From Aestuariibacter sp. GS-14 (GTDB lineage Bacteria > Pseudomonadota > Gammaproteobacteria > Enterobacterales > Alteromonadaceae), in NCBI RefSeq assembly GCF_006494365.1, contig NZ_VHIP01000022.1:1-45118 (forward strand): a DNA stretch of 45,118 bases, given 5' to 3'. Shown here in pieces: positions 16,849-25,841 of this stretch (the stretch's first letter is position 1; each line of letters starts with the position of its first letter). The notes under the pieces were generated by a model. That model was not told the origin of the DNA and searched no databases. It saw only the letters and a program-made list of their open reading frames with translations. A program made the translations under genes and the position numbers.

Positions 16849-18111
16849 ATGGCAAAACGCATAGCAATAATTGGCACTGGCATCTCTGGCCTAACCTGCG
16901 CCTATCTGCTCAACCGACAGCACGACATCACGGTATTTGAGGCTAACGACTACATCGGCGGCCATACCGCCACTAAAGATGTATCGGTGAATGGCCAAAC
17001 CTACGCCATCGATACCGGCTTTATTGTATTCAACGACTGGACTTATCCCAATTTCATAAAGTTGATGACACAGTTGGGTGTAGAATACCAGGCCACTGAA
17101 ATGAGTTTTTCAGTACACCACGAGAAAACCAATATTGAATACAACGGCCATGACCTCAATACTTTGTTTGCACAGCGCCGCAATGTACTGCGACCAAAAT
17201 TCTGGCGAATAGTCAGCGATATCGTACGGTTTAATAAAACCTGTAAAATGGTTTTAGAATCTGAGAAGCCCATTGACGGCATAACACTGGCGGCGTTTAT
17301 TGCTGAACATGGATTTAGCGAGAGCTTCAGCGAACATTATATCTATCCGATGTGCGCGGCGATTTGGTCTGCTAGTCTGGAACAGACTAAGGCCTTTCCA
17401 CTGGCGTTTTTTTTAAAGTTCTTTAATAACCACGGTTTGCTGAATATTACAGACCGTCCGCAGTGGCACACCATAAAAGGCGGCTCAAGAGCATACATTG
17501 AGCCGCTCACCCGAAGCTTTGCCGACCGCATTAAATTAAACAGCCCGGTCAAGTCAGTTACTCGCACAGACCAAGGTTTAAATATCACTATTGAAAACGG
17601 CGAATCCGGCATCTTCGATGAAGTTGTGTTTGCCTGCCACAGCGACCAGGCGTTACGTATGCTTGCTGAACCTTCGGACGCCCAAAAAGCGGTACTTGGC
17701 GCTATTCCCTATGCCGAAAACGATGTGGTGCTGCACACAGACACCAAACAACTTCCCGACCGCCAATTGGCGTGGGCTAGCTGGAACTACCGGTTAACGG
17801 GTTCAGCAGACGAGCAGGTCCGCCCTGCTGCGGTAACCTATAACATGAATATTCTGCAGCGTTTAATTACGCCTGAGACCTTTTGTGTCAGTTTGAACTC
17901 GCCCGCAATTAACCAGCAAAAGGTGTTGGGTGAATACCGCTACGCCCATCCACAATTCAGTGAGGCCATGGTTGCTGCACAGAGTAAACGCCATACTATC
18001 TGCGGCGTTGATCACATGCACTTTTGCGGGGCATACTGGTACAACGGATTTCACGAGGACGGCGTGCGCTCAGCGATCGACGTTTGCAAACGATTTGGCG
18101 AGGAATTGTAA
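16849..18111 (+). CDS. FAD/NAD(P)-binding oxidoreductase (amine-oxidase-like)
   Basis: A flavoprotein of 420 residues with the N-terminal dinucleotide-binding motif GTGISG (9-14), the acidic residue at the end of strand 2 (FEAN) and GGHT (37-40), as in flavin amine oxidases and carotenoid or fatty-acid desaturase-like enzymes. The C-terminal part ends in GAYWYNGFHEDGVRSAIDVCK, closing the FAD site. I placed the start at ATG 16849, 13 bases after the SDR stop; an earlier TTG at 16813 would overlap the SDR. Its stop overlaps the next gene's ATG (TAATG). It is always found next to DUF1365 and Cfa-like genes in such clusters; the substrate is probably a membrane fatty acid, by inference. Confidence 0.85.
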   Translation: MAKRIAIIGTGISGLTCAYLLNRQHDITVFEANDYIGGHTATKDVSVNGQTYAIDTGFIVFNDWTYPNFIKLMTQLGVEYQATEMSFSVHHEKTNIEYNGHDLNTLFAQRRNVLRPKFWRIVSDIVRFNKTCKMVLESEKPIDGITLAAFIAEHGFSESFSEHYIYPMCAAIWSASLEQTKAFPLAFFLKFFNNHGLLNITDRPQWHTIKGGSRAYIEPLTRSFADRIKLNSPVKSVTRTDQGLNITIENGESGIFDEVVFACHSDQALRMLAEPSDAQKAVLGAIPYAENDVVLHTDTKQLPDRQLAWASWNYRLTGSADEQVRPAAVTYNMNILQRLITPETFCVSLNSPAINQQKVLGEYRYAHPQFSEAMVAAQSKRHTICGVDHMHFCGAYWYNGFHEDGVRSAIDVCKRFGEEL

Positions 18112-18848
18112 TGGAAAGCGCCTTGTATACCGGGAAGGTATTACATCAACGCTTTACGCCCACACAGCACGCGTTTTCCTATGGCATTGCCATGATGTGG
18201 CTACAGTTGGACGAAGTGAATCAACTGACCCATACTGTGAAAGGGTTTTCAAATTGCCGTCGTGCAGCATTTGAGTTTCGCCGAAGCGATTACCTTGGTG
18301 ATCCAACTCTGCCACTTAAGCAAGCGGTGCTGCATCGCATCAATGAACTGCATGATGAGCCCGATCTGTTAAGTGGCGATATTTTTTTATTAGGCCAGGC
18401 CAGACATTTTGGTTTGTACTTTAGCCCGGTTAACTTTTACTTTTTACGCAACAGGCAAACAGGGACATTCACACATATGCTTGCAGAAGTAAGCAATACG
18501 CCATGGAATGAACGGCACCACTATCTGGTAGACCTTGCAGTACAGGCCGATACAGTAAAAGCCTTTCATGTATCGCCATTTAACCCAATCGACATGGTGT
18601 ATCGCTGGCACATTCAACAGCCATCCGAGTCGTTCTCTGTTGGGTTAAGTTGCTATAAAGGCAACAAACATTTCACCGCCATGATGCATTTAGTGCATCA
18701 GCCATTGAACTCAAATTCAATTTTGAACGTAATCAAATCTATACCGAATATGACACTCAGAACTGTCGTCGGAATCTACTGGCAAGCTGCTAAACTATGG
18801 ATAAAGCGTACGCCAGTATATTCATATCCGATAAATAGTCAGGAATAA
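18111..18848 (+). CDS. DUF1365 family protein
   Basis: A 245-residue protein recognisable as DUF1365 from SALYTGKVLHQRFTPTQHAFSY at the start, LLGQARHFGLYFSPVNFYF in the middle and FHVSPFNPIDMVYRWHI later. The family is widely co-transcribed with an FAD amine-oxidase-like gene and a Cfa-like methyltransferase; no reaction can be read from the sequence. The true start is ATG 18111, with GAGGAA 6 bases upstream; it shares one base with the preceding stop. The end of the protein is basic and hydrophobic (GIYWQAAKLWIKRTP), possibly membrane-associated. Confidence 0.88.
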   Translation: MESALYTGKVLHQRFTPTQHAFSYGIAMMWLQLDEVNQLTHTVKGFSNCRRAAFEFRRSDYLGDPTLPLKQAVLHRINELHDEPDLLSGDIFLLGQARHFGLYFSPVNFYFLRNRQTGTFTHMLAEVSNTPWNERHHYLVDLAVQADTVKAFHVSPFNPIDMVYRWHIQQPSESFSVGLSCYKGNKHFTAMMHLVHQPLNSNSILNVIKSIPNMTLRTVVGIYWQAAKLWIKRTPVYSYPINSQE

Positions 18849-18851
18849 ACC

Positions 18852-20105
18852 ATGGCCAACAGTGAATCAGCTCTTTACCCAACACTTTCGTTTTCATCGT
18901 TCGATAAAACATGTCGTCAAATATTTATTTCTTTAATGCAAACTCTGCCGGAGGGCTATCTTGTTATTAAAGAAAACGATGTGGTTATTGCTCAGTGCGG
19001 AAACAGCAGCAGCGATTTGCACGCGGAAGTGAATATACATTCGCCAAAAACATACAAAAAGTTACTGTTTGGCGGCAGCGTTGCTTCGGGTGAAACCTAC
19101 ACAGATGGCATGTGGAGCAGTCCGGAGTTAACCAATGTTATTCGGTTATTTGCCCGCAACCTGCCCACCCTTGACCGCTGGGAATCCCGTTTCAGCTGGT
19201 TAACATTTCCATTGGACAAAATCATGCATTTGAAACGTCGGAATACGCATGATCAGGCTAAAAAGAATATTGCAGCGCACTACGATCTGGGTAATACACT
19301 CTATACTCATTTCCTTGACGAAAGCATGATGTATTCATCAGCTATTTACCCAGACCCCAATGCGTCGCTCGCCCAAGCGCAGCAGCACAAATTAAAAACC
19401 ATCTGCGACAAACTACAACTTACTGAATCTGACCATCTTATTGAAATCGGTACCGGTTGGGGTGGTCTGGCCGTGTTTGCGGCCAAACACTACGGCTGTA
19501 AGGTAACCACCACGACCATTTCTGAGGAACAATACGCTTATGCCACTGAATGGGTGAAAAAAGAAGGCCTTGAGCGTCAGGTTACGCTTTTGAAAAAAGA
19601 CTACCGTCTGTTGGAAGGGACATATTCCAAACTGGTATCGATTGAAATGATTGAAGCGGTGGGCAAACCTTACTTAAACCAGTTTTTCAGCAAATGCGCC
19701 AGTTTGCTCAAACCCGATGGGTTGATGTTACTGCAATCCATCATCATTGATGACCGTCGCTACGACACCTACCAAAAAGGCGTGGATTTTATACAGAAGC
19801 ACATCTTTCCTGGTGGCTTTCTGCCCTCACAATTGACTCTGAACGATCACATTAAACGCGCCAGTGACTTGTCTATTAGGGACTTACACGACATTGGTCT
19901 GGATTACGCTGCAACGCTCAGAGACTGGTTTGAGGCGTTTAGTGCTGCCCGTCCAGCGCTGGCTAAGCACGGCTATGATGACCGCTTTGCCCGGATGTGG
20001 GAGTATTACCTGAAATACTGCGAAGGCGGCTTTCTCGAACGCACCATCAGCACCGTGCAGTTGGTGTTAAGCAAACCCCGCTTTGAAGCACAAATGGCCC
20101 GTTAA
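18852..20105 (+). CDS. Cyclopropane-fatty-acyl-phospholipid synthase family methyltransferase
   Basis: A SAM-dependent methyltransferase of 417 residues acting on unsaturated acyl chains of membrane phospholipids. The SAM-binding motif EIGTGWGGLAV lies at 198-208, preceded by the Cfa-typical AHYDLGN (142-148) and FLDESMMYSSA. The C-terminal motif YCEGGFLERTISTVQLVL has the conserved Cys. Classical Cfa makes cyclopropane rings, but homologues in RpoE/ChrR-linked operons have been tied to other methylated products such as furan fatty acids, so I do not assign the symbol cfa. It ends the operon; a terminator hairpin overlaps its stop codon. Confidence 0.9.
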   Translation: MANSESALYPTLSFSSFDKTCRQIFISLMQTLPEGYLVIKENDVVIAQCGNSSSDLHAEVNIHSPKTYKKLLFGGSVASGETYTDGMWSSPELTNVIRLFARNLPTLDRWESRFSWLTFPLDKIMHLKRRNTHDQAKKNIAAHYDLGNTLYTHFLDESMMYSSAIYPDPNASLAQAQQHKLKTICDKLQLTESDHLIEIGTGWGGLAVFAAKHYGCKVTTTTISEEQYAYATEWVKKEGLERQVTLLKKDYRLLEGTYSKLVSIEMIEAVGKPYLNQFFSKCASLLKPDGLMLLQSIIIDDRRYDTYQKGVDFIQKHIFPGGFLPSQLTLNDHIKRASDLSIRDLHDIGLDYAATLRDWFEAFSAARPALAKHGYDDRFARMWEYYLKYCEGGFLERTISTVQLVLSKPRFEAQMAR

Positions 20106-20122
20106 TGGGCCATTTTGTTTTT
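20092..20122 (+). terminator. Rho-independent terminator overlapping the end of the Cfa-type gene
   Basis: AAATGGCCC (20092-20100) pairs with GGGCCATTT (20107-20115) around GTTAAT; TTTTGTTTTT follows. The left arm lies within the last codons and the loop contains the stop codon. Confidence 0.82.
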
Positions 20123-20142
20123 AAACAAAGGAGTGAACAAGG

Positions 20143-21078
20143 TTAACTGCCAGCCTGTTCAAGCACTGATATAGGCTTAGAACGAATGGGCTCACCCTGA
20201 TTGATATTGATCTCAACCCGGCGATTGCGCGCTCGCTCTTCGGCGGTGGTTGGCTGTTCTACCAAAGGCTGTGTAGACGCCTTACCCACCACTGACATTC
20301 TCGATTCATCAAACCCCGATGCTAACCGAATTTCTTCTGCCACCGCCACCGCACGCTGAGCAGAAAGATCCCAGTTAGAACGGTACAATTCATTTGAAAT
20401 CTGCTGGCTGTCACTGTGCCCGGACACTTCAATCTGACCCGGCATGTCTGCCAGTATCTCGCCTATTTTTCGAATAATAGGTTTAAACTGCGGTTGCAGG
20501 AAAGCAGACCCAGCAGAAAAAGAGCCGTTTTCGCGAATCCGAATAGTGATTTGTTGCCCAAGGGATTCCATTTCAATAGAGCCATCCAGAATTTGCTTCT
20601 GTAATTGCTGGGCCACTTTCTTCATCATTTCAGCAATTTGTTCCTGGTTTGCCGCTTGCTGTGTAGACGCAGATTGATCAGTAGACGTTTGCTGAGACTG
20701 ACCACCGCGCTGGGTACCACGCTGCTTCTGCCGGCCACCGGCGGAATCTTCGTCCCCCGCCTGAAACTCCAGCATTTGTTGGGTCATATCGATGGTTTGC
20801 TGCTGAATGGTATCGATGGGCGTGGGATCGGGGCGCCCAGGACGAAACTCCATGGCAATCACGCTGGTACCTTTCGGAATATCTTTTACTTCGATTTTAT
20901 TCTGTACACCAAAGGCAAATTTCATCGAGCCAGCAATTTGCTTGAATTTGAGTACATCCATTTCAGAAAAGGCAAGCAGCAGCACGAAAAAGCACATCAA
21001 CAGCGACATCAGATCCGCAAAAGTACCCATCCAGGCAGGAAGGCCCGGGGGTGGACATTTAGGACATTCTTCAGCCAT
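20143..21078 (-). CDS. pomB: Flagellar motor stator protein PomB (MotB family)
   Basis: Stator subunit that anchors PomA to peptidoglycan. A short N-terminal tail with PKCPPPGLPAWMGTFADLM leads into one membrane helix (about 18-38) carrying the ion-binding Asp (D22). The C-terminal OmpA-like peptidoglycan domain (about 190-295) has GQIEVSGHSDSQ and RNRRVEI. Between them lies a low-complexity Gln/Gly/Ser linker (about 108-145) that looks longer than in Vibrio PomB. The gene follows pomA with a 5-base gap and has the sodium-type pattern of PomB rather than enterobacterial MotB. Confidence 0.9.
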   Translation of the reverse strand: MAEECPKCPPPGLPAWMGTFADLMSLLMCFFVLLLAFSEMDVLKFKQIAGSMKFAFGVQNKIEVKDIPKGTSVIAMEFRPGRPDPTPIDTIQQQTIDMTQQMLEFQAGDEDSAGGRQKQRGTQRGGQSQQTSTDQSASTQQAANQEQIAEMMKKVAQQLQKQILDGSIEMESLGQQITIRIRENGSFSAGSAFLQPQFKPIIRKIGEILADMPGQIEVSGHSDSQQISNELYRSNWDLSAQRAVAVAEEIRLASGFDESRMSVVGKASTQPLVEQPTTAEERARNRRVEININQGEPIRSKPISVLEQAGS

Positions 21079-21083
21079 TTTAG

Positions 21084-21848
21084 TTACTCATCCTCGCCGC
21101 CAGCATTGCGCTTACTCGCCGCCAGATAGTTTTTCAGAATCCCTTCAATGACGCGCGGATTCTGACCGTCCGCAATCCCTACAATGCCATCAAGGATAAG
21201 AGACTGATTCAGCTTCTCTTCACCCAGCCGGTTAGTTAACTTGGCGGCAATGGGCAAACAAATAACGTTTGCCAAGAATGCACCATACAGTGTTGTCAGC
21301 AAGGCTACCGCCATCGCGGGGCCGATAGCTTTAGGATCATCCATGTTAGACAACATGGCTACCAGTCCAATCAGGGTTCCGATCATACCCATTGCCGGCG
21401 CAATATCGCCCAAGCCTTTAAATATCGATACCCCAAATTCGTGGCGTTCTGTGGTCATGGAGATATCTTTTGCCAGCGTTTCACGTACCACGTCGATGTC
21501 GTGACCATCCACCAGCATATCCACGCCTTTTTGCATAAATGGATTGGCGATTTCTGCTTCTTCCAAAGCAAGGAATCCCCCTTTACGCGCGGCATCAGCC
21601 ATTTCCACCACTTTTTCGATAAGCTCTTCCGGCGTATCAATCTTAAACATAAACGCTTTGGCTGCAATTTTACCTGCGCCAAAAAATTGCCCCAGCGTAA
21701 ACTGAGACATAACAACAAACAAACTACCGCAAAATACGATCAGTACAGACGGAACATCCGCGAACATGCTGAGGTCGCCCCCTAGGATCATGGCCATTAC
21801 GATGAAGCCAATACCACCTAACATGCCGATTAAGGTTGCTAAATCCAC
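21084..21848 (-). CDS. pomA: Flagellar motor stator protein PomA (MotA family)
   Basis: Four membrane helices form the ion channel with PomB. The 254-residue sequence closely follows Vibrio PomA: MDLATLIGMLGG at the start, the cytoplasmic charged patch ADAARKGGFLALEEAE with R88, K89, E96, E97 and E99, and PAMGMIGTLIGLVAMLSNMDDP in helix 3. That points to a sodium-driven motor. It begins with GTG (21848), supported by GAGGGA upstream. It forms an operon with pomB and is divergent from xseB, as in Vibrio. Confidence 0.95.
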   Translation of the reverse strand: MDLATLIGMLGGIGFIVMAMILGGDLSMFADVPSVLIVFCGSLFVVMSQFTLGQFFGAGKIAAKAFMFKIDTPEELIEKVVEMADAARKGGFLALEEAEIANPFMQKGVDMLVDGHDIDVVRETLAKDISMTTERHEFGVSIFKGLGDIAPAMGMIGTLIGLVAMLSNMDDPKAIGPAMAVALLTTLYGAFLANVICLPIAAKLTNRLGEEKLNQSLILDGIVGIADGQNPRVIEGILKNYLAASKRNAGGEDE

Positions 21849-21903
21849 TTGTATCCCTCAATTCACTTTTTATGTTTGATGCGTTTTGTTATGGGTAACT
21901 ATA

Positions 21904-21921
21904 GCTGCAAAACGTTGCAGC
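21904..21921 (-). other. Hairpin in the pomA leader
   Basis: GCTGCAA (21904-21910) and TTGCAGC (21915-21921) pair around AACG. It lies 56 bases upstream of the pomA GTG within the presumed leader; no T run follows. The 325-base gap 21849-22173 otherwise holds a short palindrome at 22073-22086 and a possible flagellar promoter. Confidence 0.35.
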
Positions 21922-21988
21922 AGCATGTCGGTTTGGGAAATTTAATCTGCCACCGGCATGAACGCTATGTAATTGGTTTTCAGTCATT

Positions 21989-22015
21989 CTATCGGCAGAT
22001 AAAAAATTTTCTACA
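21989..22015 (-). promoter_or_regulatory. Possible sigma-28 (FliA) type promoter for pomAB
   Basis: The minus strand contains GCCGATAG (21996-21989), one base off the FliA -10 GCCGATAA. An imperfect TAAA-like -35 (TAGAAAAT) lies upstream at about 22013-22006, with a spacer shorter than usual. The -10 is good, the -35 poor. Confidence 0.35.
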
Positions 22016-22173
22016 CCAGAAATTCGTTGTTTGCGATTACCGTGAGAATTATGTCGGGAAATTACAGACAGGTTGCATCAATGCAAAATATCACCAGCGT
22101 GACTGCAAACTATTTGACCCGTATGCGCCCCTCGGTTAATGTGCCCTCTTTATTTGGCAACAGAGAGATAACC

Positions 22174-22422
22174 GTGAGCGACAAAGCCTCCGATACGTCC
22201 CCGACATTTGAGCAATCCTTGTCTGAGCTTGAACAAATTGTCAGCGAAATGGAACGTGGCGATTTGCCTCTGCACGAAGCACTTAAGAAATTTGAACGCG
22301 GTGTCGCTTTGTCGCGTTTGAGCCAACAAGCGCTGTCCGAAGCCGAACAAAAAGTAAAAATCCTTACTGAACAAGGTAATACTGCGACGTTGCAGGATTT
22401 CAACCCAGACGACGAGCTGTAA
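22174..22422 (+). CDS. xseB: Exodeoxyribonuclease VII small subunit
   Basis: Small helical subunit of exonuclease VII, which degrades single-stranded DNA together with XseA (not in this window). The core FEQSLSELEQIVSEMERGDLPL and the EALKKFERGVALSR helix are diagnostic. I place the start at GTG 22174, preceded by a GAGAGA site, which gives 82 residues and aligns end to end with E. coli XseB (80). The frame stays open upstream to 22027, but that extension has no resemblance to the family. It is followed by ispA after a 1-base gap. Confidence 0.92.
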   Translation: MSDKASDTSPTFEQSLSELEQIVSEMERGDLPLHEALKKFERGVALSRLSQQALSEAEQKVKILTEQGNTATLQDFNPDDEL

Positions 22423-22423
22423 T

Positions 22424-23314
22424 ATGTCGCTCCACGCAATTCAAACCACTGTTCGTCAGCAGGTAGACGAAGCCTTATCGGGGCTCATTCATGCGCTGCC
22501 TGGTCATGCCCCTGAATTAAAAGCGGCTATGCTGTACGCGCTTACCGTTGGCGGCAAGCGTATGCGCCCGTTATTGGTTCATTTAACCGGCAATATGCTG
22601 GATTTGCCTCGCACAGACCAACTTACCATCAGTATGGCTATTGAGTGCATTCACGCCTATTCGCTGGTACACGATGACCTGCCTGCCATGGACGACGACG
22701 ACTTGCGTCGGGGGCAACCTACCTGCCATATCAAATTTAATGAGGCGACGGCCATATTAGCGGGTGATGCCCTGCAAACCCTGGCATTCAGTATACTGGC
22801 TGAACAACCTCTCAGCCGCTATGGCGATAAAAAACGCGCCACGCTCATTGCCAGCCTTGCCAAAGCGTCAGGTTATCTGGGTATGTGTGGCGGCCAGGCA
22901 ATAGATTTAGCTTCCACCGGCCACACCATTACCCTTGATCAACTAAAGCAGTTACACCGTCTAAAAACCGGCGCGTTGCTAACCGCCTGCGTAGACATGG
23001 CCTGCAAAGCCAGTGAAGCCATTACACCTGATAGCCATCGCTTGCTATGTGAATTTGCAGAATTGATAGGTTTGGCATTTCAGGTACAGGACGATATTTT
23101 AGACCTGACCGCCAGCACTGAAACATTGGGTAAACCCAACGGTTCTGATGTTGCACTGGGCAAAAATACCTTCCCGTCGTTATTGGGATTGGAGCCATCC
23201 AGACAAGAATTGGCAAAATTGCACCAACAGGCGCTTCAAGCCTTGGACGCTTTGCCCTACAATACAGACTACTTAGTGGCGTTTACCGATTTAATGGTTA
23301 ATCGCGACCATTAA
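22424..23314 (+). CDS. ispA: (2E,6E)-farnesyl diphosphate synthase
   Basis: Condenses isopentenyl and dimethylallyl/geranyl diphosphate to farnesyl diphosphate for quinones and undecaprenyl phosphate. Both Asp-rich motifs are present: DDLPAMD (84-90, followed by DDDLRRG) and DDILD (223-227). The GGKRMRP motif (43-49) and the product-size region before the first Asp motif ([11 protein letters not shown]) are also in place. At 296 residues it has the family length (E. coli 299). Middle gene of xseB-ispA-dxs, so the two isoprenoid genes are co-transcribed. Confidence 0.96.
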   Translation: MSLHAIQTTVRQQVDEALSGLIHALPGHAPELKAAMLYALTVGGKRMRPLLVHLTGNMLDLPRTDQLTISMAIECIHAYSLVHDDLPAMDDDDLRRGQPTCHIKFNEATAILAGDALQTLAFSILAEQPLSRYGDKKRATLIASLAKASGYLGMCGGQAIDLASTGHTITLDQLKQLHRLKTGALLTACVDMACKASEAITPDSHRLLCEFAELIGLAFQVQDDILDLTASTETLGKPNGSDVALGKNTFPSLLGLEPSRQELAKLHQQALQALDALPYNTDYLVAFTDLMVNRDH

Positions 23315-23348
23315 TCCGCCAAACAGATACAGTATAAATATAACCAGA

Positions 23349-25214
23349 ATGACTTTAGATTTAGCGCACTATCCTACTTTGGCCCAGGCCCGTTCACCGG
23401 ACGCACTTCGCAAGCTCCCTCAAGACAAGCTGCGAGCCCTTTCCGATGAACTACGTCAGTACTTACTTACCTGCGTAAGTCAGTCAAGTGGTCACTTTGC
23501 ATCGGGACTTGGCACGGTAGAATTAACCGTTGCATTGCACTACGTATACAACACCCCGTTCGACCGTTTAATCTGGGATGTGGGCCACCAGGCTTATCCC
23601 CATAAAATTTTAACTGGTCGAGCCGAGCAGATGGCTACCATTCGTAAGAAAGACGGTCTGCATCCATTCCCCTGGCCACCTGAAAGTGACTTCGACACCT
23701 TTGCCGTGGGCCATTCTTCCACATCTATCAGTGCCGCTTTAGGCATGGCTATCGCTGCTGAGAAGGAAAACCAGGGGCGCAAGGTGGTTGCTGTAATTGG
23801 CGATGGGGCGATGACCGCAGGCATGGCATTTGAGGCTATGAACCACGCTGGTGACATCAGCAAGGACATGGTTGTGGTGTTAAACGACAACGAGATGTCG
23901 ATCTCTGAAAACGTTGGTGCGTTAAATAGCCACCTTGCCCGCCTGTTAACCGGTAATTTGTTTAACAGTATTCGCGACGGCGGTAAAAAGCTGCTCAGCA
24001 ACGTGCCGCCCATCAAAGAATTCGCCAGCCGTGCTGAAGAACATATCAAAGGCATGGTGGTTCCCGGCACTATTTTTGAAGAGTTGGGCTTTAACTACAT
24101 TGGCCCGATTGATGGCCACGACATCAATGGTGTAGTAGACACACTACGCAACATGCGCCGCTTCAAAGGCCCGCAATTGCTGCATGTCGTTACCAAAAAA
24201 GGCAAGGGTTACCCCGAAGCTGAAAAAGACCCAATCAAATTCCACGCCGTTCCTAAATTTAATCCGGCCGATCAGGCTCTGCCAAAGTCTGCTGCGTCAA
24301 AGCCCTCCTATTCGGCCATTTTTGGCGAGTGGTTGTGCGACATGGCGAAAGCCGATCCCAAGTTAATGGCAATAACCCCTGCCATGCGCGAAGGTTCAGG
24401 CATGGTAGCGTTTTCTCAGCGCTTCCCTGAGCAGTATTTCGATGTGGCAATAGCTGAACAACACGCGGTGACACTTGGCGCAGGCATGGCGAAAGAAGGG
24501 TTAAATGCCGTAGTAGCTATTTATTCAACCTTTTTGCAGCGTGCTTATGACCAGTTGATCCACGACGTAGCGTTGCAGAATCTACCCGTGTTGTTTGCCA
24601 TTGACCGCGCAGGTGTTGTCGGCGCTGATGGCCCAACGCACCAAGGGGCGTTTGATATTGCCTTCCTTCGTTGTATTCCCAATATGATTATTATGACGCC
24701 AGGCGACGAAAACGAATGCCGCCAAATGCTGTATACCGGACATATTGCCAACCAACCCGCAGCGGTTCGCTATCCTCGTGGTGCCGGTAAAGGCATTACA
24801 CCTGAATCAGTAATGACCGCACTGCCAATTGGTAAAGGTCGAACAATGCGTGAAGGCAAGCGCGTAGCACTGCTTAATTTTGGTACACTGCTCCCTTATG
24901 CGGAAAAGGCGGCAGAAGCGCTGGATGCGACACTCATCGATATGCGTTTCGTGAAACCACTGGACACTGAAATTCTGGATACGCTGCAACAAGATCATGA
25001 TCTGTTCGTAAGCATAGAGGACGGCTGCATTATGGGTGGTGCTGGCAGTGCAGTTGCAGAATATGTACTGCAAAAACAATACAGTACCAAATTGCTGCAA
25101 ATTGGTTTACCCGACAGCTTTATTTTGCAAGGCACACAGGAAGAAATGTATGCCGAGTTGGGTATTGATGATGCCGGTATCGTTAAGCAGGTAAAGGCAT
25201 TCACACAAGCCTGA
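23349..25214 (+). CDS. dxs: 1-deoxy-D-xylulose-5-phosphate synthase
   Basis: First enzyme of the methylerythritol phosphate pathway: thiamine-diphosphate-dependent condensation of pyruvate and glyceraldehyde 3-phosphate. At 621 residues it has the full family length. Visible features: [16 protein letters not shown] (H80), the ThDP motif [18 protein letters not shown] starting at 151, [12 protein letters not shown] (179-190), the catalytic Glu in [13 protein letters not shown], and [15 protein letters not shown]. It lies 34 bases after ispA in the same operon and ends at a strong terminator. Confidence 0.97.
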   Translation: MTLDLAHYPTLAQARSPDALRKLPQDKLRALSDELRQYLLTCVSQSSGHFASGLGTVELTVALHYVYNTPFDRLIWDVGHQAYPHKILTGRAEQMATIRKKDGLHPFPWPPESDFDTFAVGHSSTSISAALGMAIAAEKENQGRKVVAVIGDGAMTAGMAFEAMNHAGDISKDMVVVLNDNEMSISENVGALNSHLARLLTGNLFNSIRDGGKKLLSNVPPIKEFASRAEEHIKGMVVPGTIFEELGFNYIGPIDGHDINGVVDTLRNMRRFKGPQLLHVVTKKGKGYPEAEKDPIKFHAVPKFNPADQALPKSAASKPSYSAIFGEWLCDMAKADPKLMAITPAMREGSGMVAFSQRFPEQYFDVAIAEQHAVTLGAGMAKEGLNAVVAIYSTFLQRAYDQLIHDVALQNLPVLFAIDRAGVVGADGPTHQGAFDIAFLRCIPNMIIMTPGDENECRQMLYTGHIANQPAAVRYPRGAGKGITPESVMTALPIGKGRTMREGKRVALLNFGTLLPYAEKAAEALDATLIDMRFVKPLDTEILDTLQQDHDLFVSIEDGCIMGGAGSAVAEYVLQKQYSTKLLQIGLPDSFILQGTQEEMYAELGIDDAGIVKQVKAFTQA

Positions 25215-25235
25215 ACCACACAACACCATTATGCT

Positions 25236-25266
25236 AAAGGGTATGTGTAGTCACGTACCCTTTTTT
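25236..25266 (+). terminator. Rho-independent terminator of xseB-ispA-dxs
   Basis: AAAGGGTATGTG (25236-25247) pairs with CACGTACCCTTT (25252-25263) with one G-T pair, loop TAGT, then a T run to 25266. Confidence 0.88.
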
Positions 25267-25309
25267 ATTGCCTTGTTTTATTGGCTTAATTTATTGGTTT
25301 GGTTGGCAA

Positions 25310-25735
25310 ATGAAAAAAGACAAATCTGATTTAATGCGCATTGGCCAGCTTGCCTCATTAACGGGTTTGAGTACGTCTAAAATCCGCTTTTACGAAGATA
25401 CGGGGCTACTCATACCGGCAAAACGCACCGCCGCAGGTTACAGGTTATACAACCAAGCCGCGCTGTTAGTATTGGATCTCATCCAACGAGGCCAGCAAGC
25501 CGGATTTGGCTTAAAGGACATGAAAGCCCTGTTACCCGATGAACAGGGAAAATGGCAAAAAGCATCACTTATCGCTGCGCTTGAAAGCAAGATACAGGAC
25601 ATAGACGCCATGCAGACCACCCTGACGGCTAACAGGCAGCGTCTTGAATCAGCGCTGAATCATATTGTAAATCAACCGGATAATACCGACTGTACAGACA
25701 ATGCCAGAACGGTGGTTGAACAATCGCTTAAATAA
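25310..25735 (+). CDS. MerR-family transcriptional regulator
   Basis: A 141-residue regulator with the MerR winged-helix domain at about residues 9-75 (RIGQLASLTGLSTSKIRFYEDTGLL, then RTAAGYRLYN) and a C-terminal coiled coil for dimerisation. The effector region has a single Cys (near NTDCTDN), so it is not an obvious metal sensor of the CueR or ZntR type. The longest frame opens at TTG 25268; ATG 25310 is likelier, with GGTTGG just upstream. A second ATG at 25334 is possible. A MerR-type promoter lies 14 bases after its stop, directly before the OYE gene, the likely target. Confidence 0.88.
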   Translation: MKKDKSDLMRIGQLASLTGLSTSKIRFYEDTGLLIPAKRTAAGYRLYNQAALLVLDLIQRGQQAGFGLKDMKALLPDEQGKWQKASLIAALESKIQDIDAMQTTLTANRQRLESALNHIVNQPDNTDCTDNARTVVEQSLK

Positions 25736-25748
25736 TGTAAGAACTGGC

Positions 25749-25779
25749 TTGACCTTCAAGTTAACTTTAAGCTTACAGT
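25749..25779 (+). promoter_or_regulatory. MerR-type promoter with 19-bp spacer and internal operator
   Basis: TTGACC (25749-25754), a 19-bp spacer and TACAGT (25774-25779). The spacer contains the near-palindrome CTTCAAGTTAACTTTAAG, one mismatch pair from perfect. A long 19-bp spacer with the operator inside is the hallmark of promoters that MerR-family activators untwist. It drives the OYE gene at 25842. Confidence 0.78.
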
Positions 25780-25841
25780 AATCTCAAGATCACTAACCAA
25801 ACTGTCGTGCAATCCGTTCGCACAGTCACAATGAGATACCT

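Noticed and set aside
20605-21129. 174-codon plus-strand frame across pomB and the end of pomA
   Set aside because: It lies opposite well-conserved stator coding sequence; its His/Arg-rich composition suggests a shadow.
22027-22173. Upstream extension of xseB
   Set aside because: 49 extra residues without family similarity; GTG 22174 has a good RBS and gives normal length.
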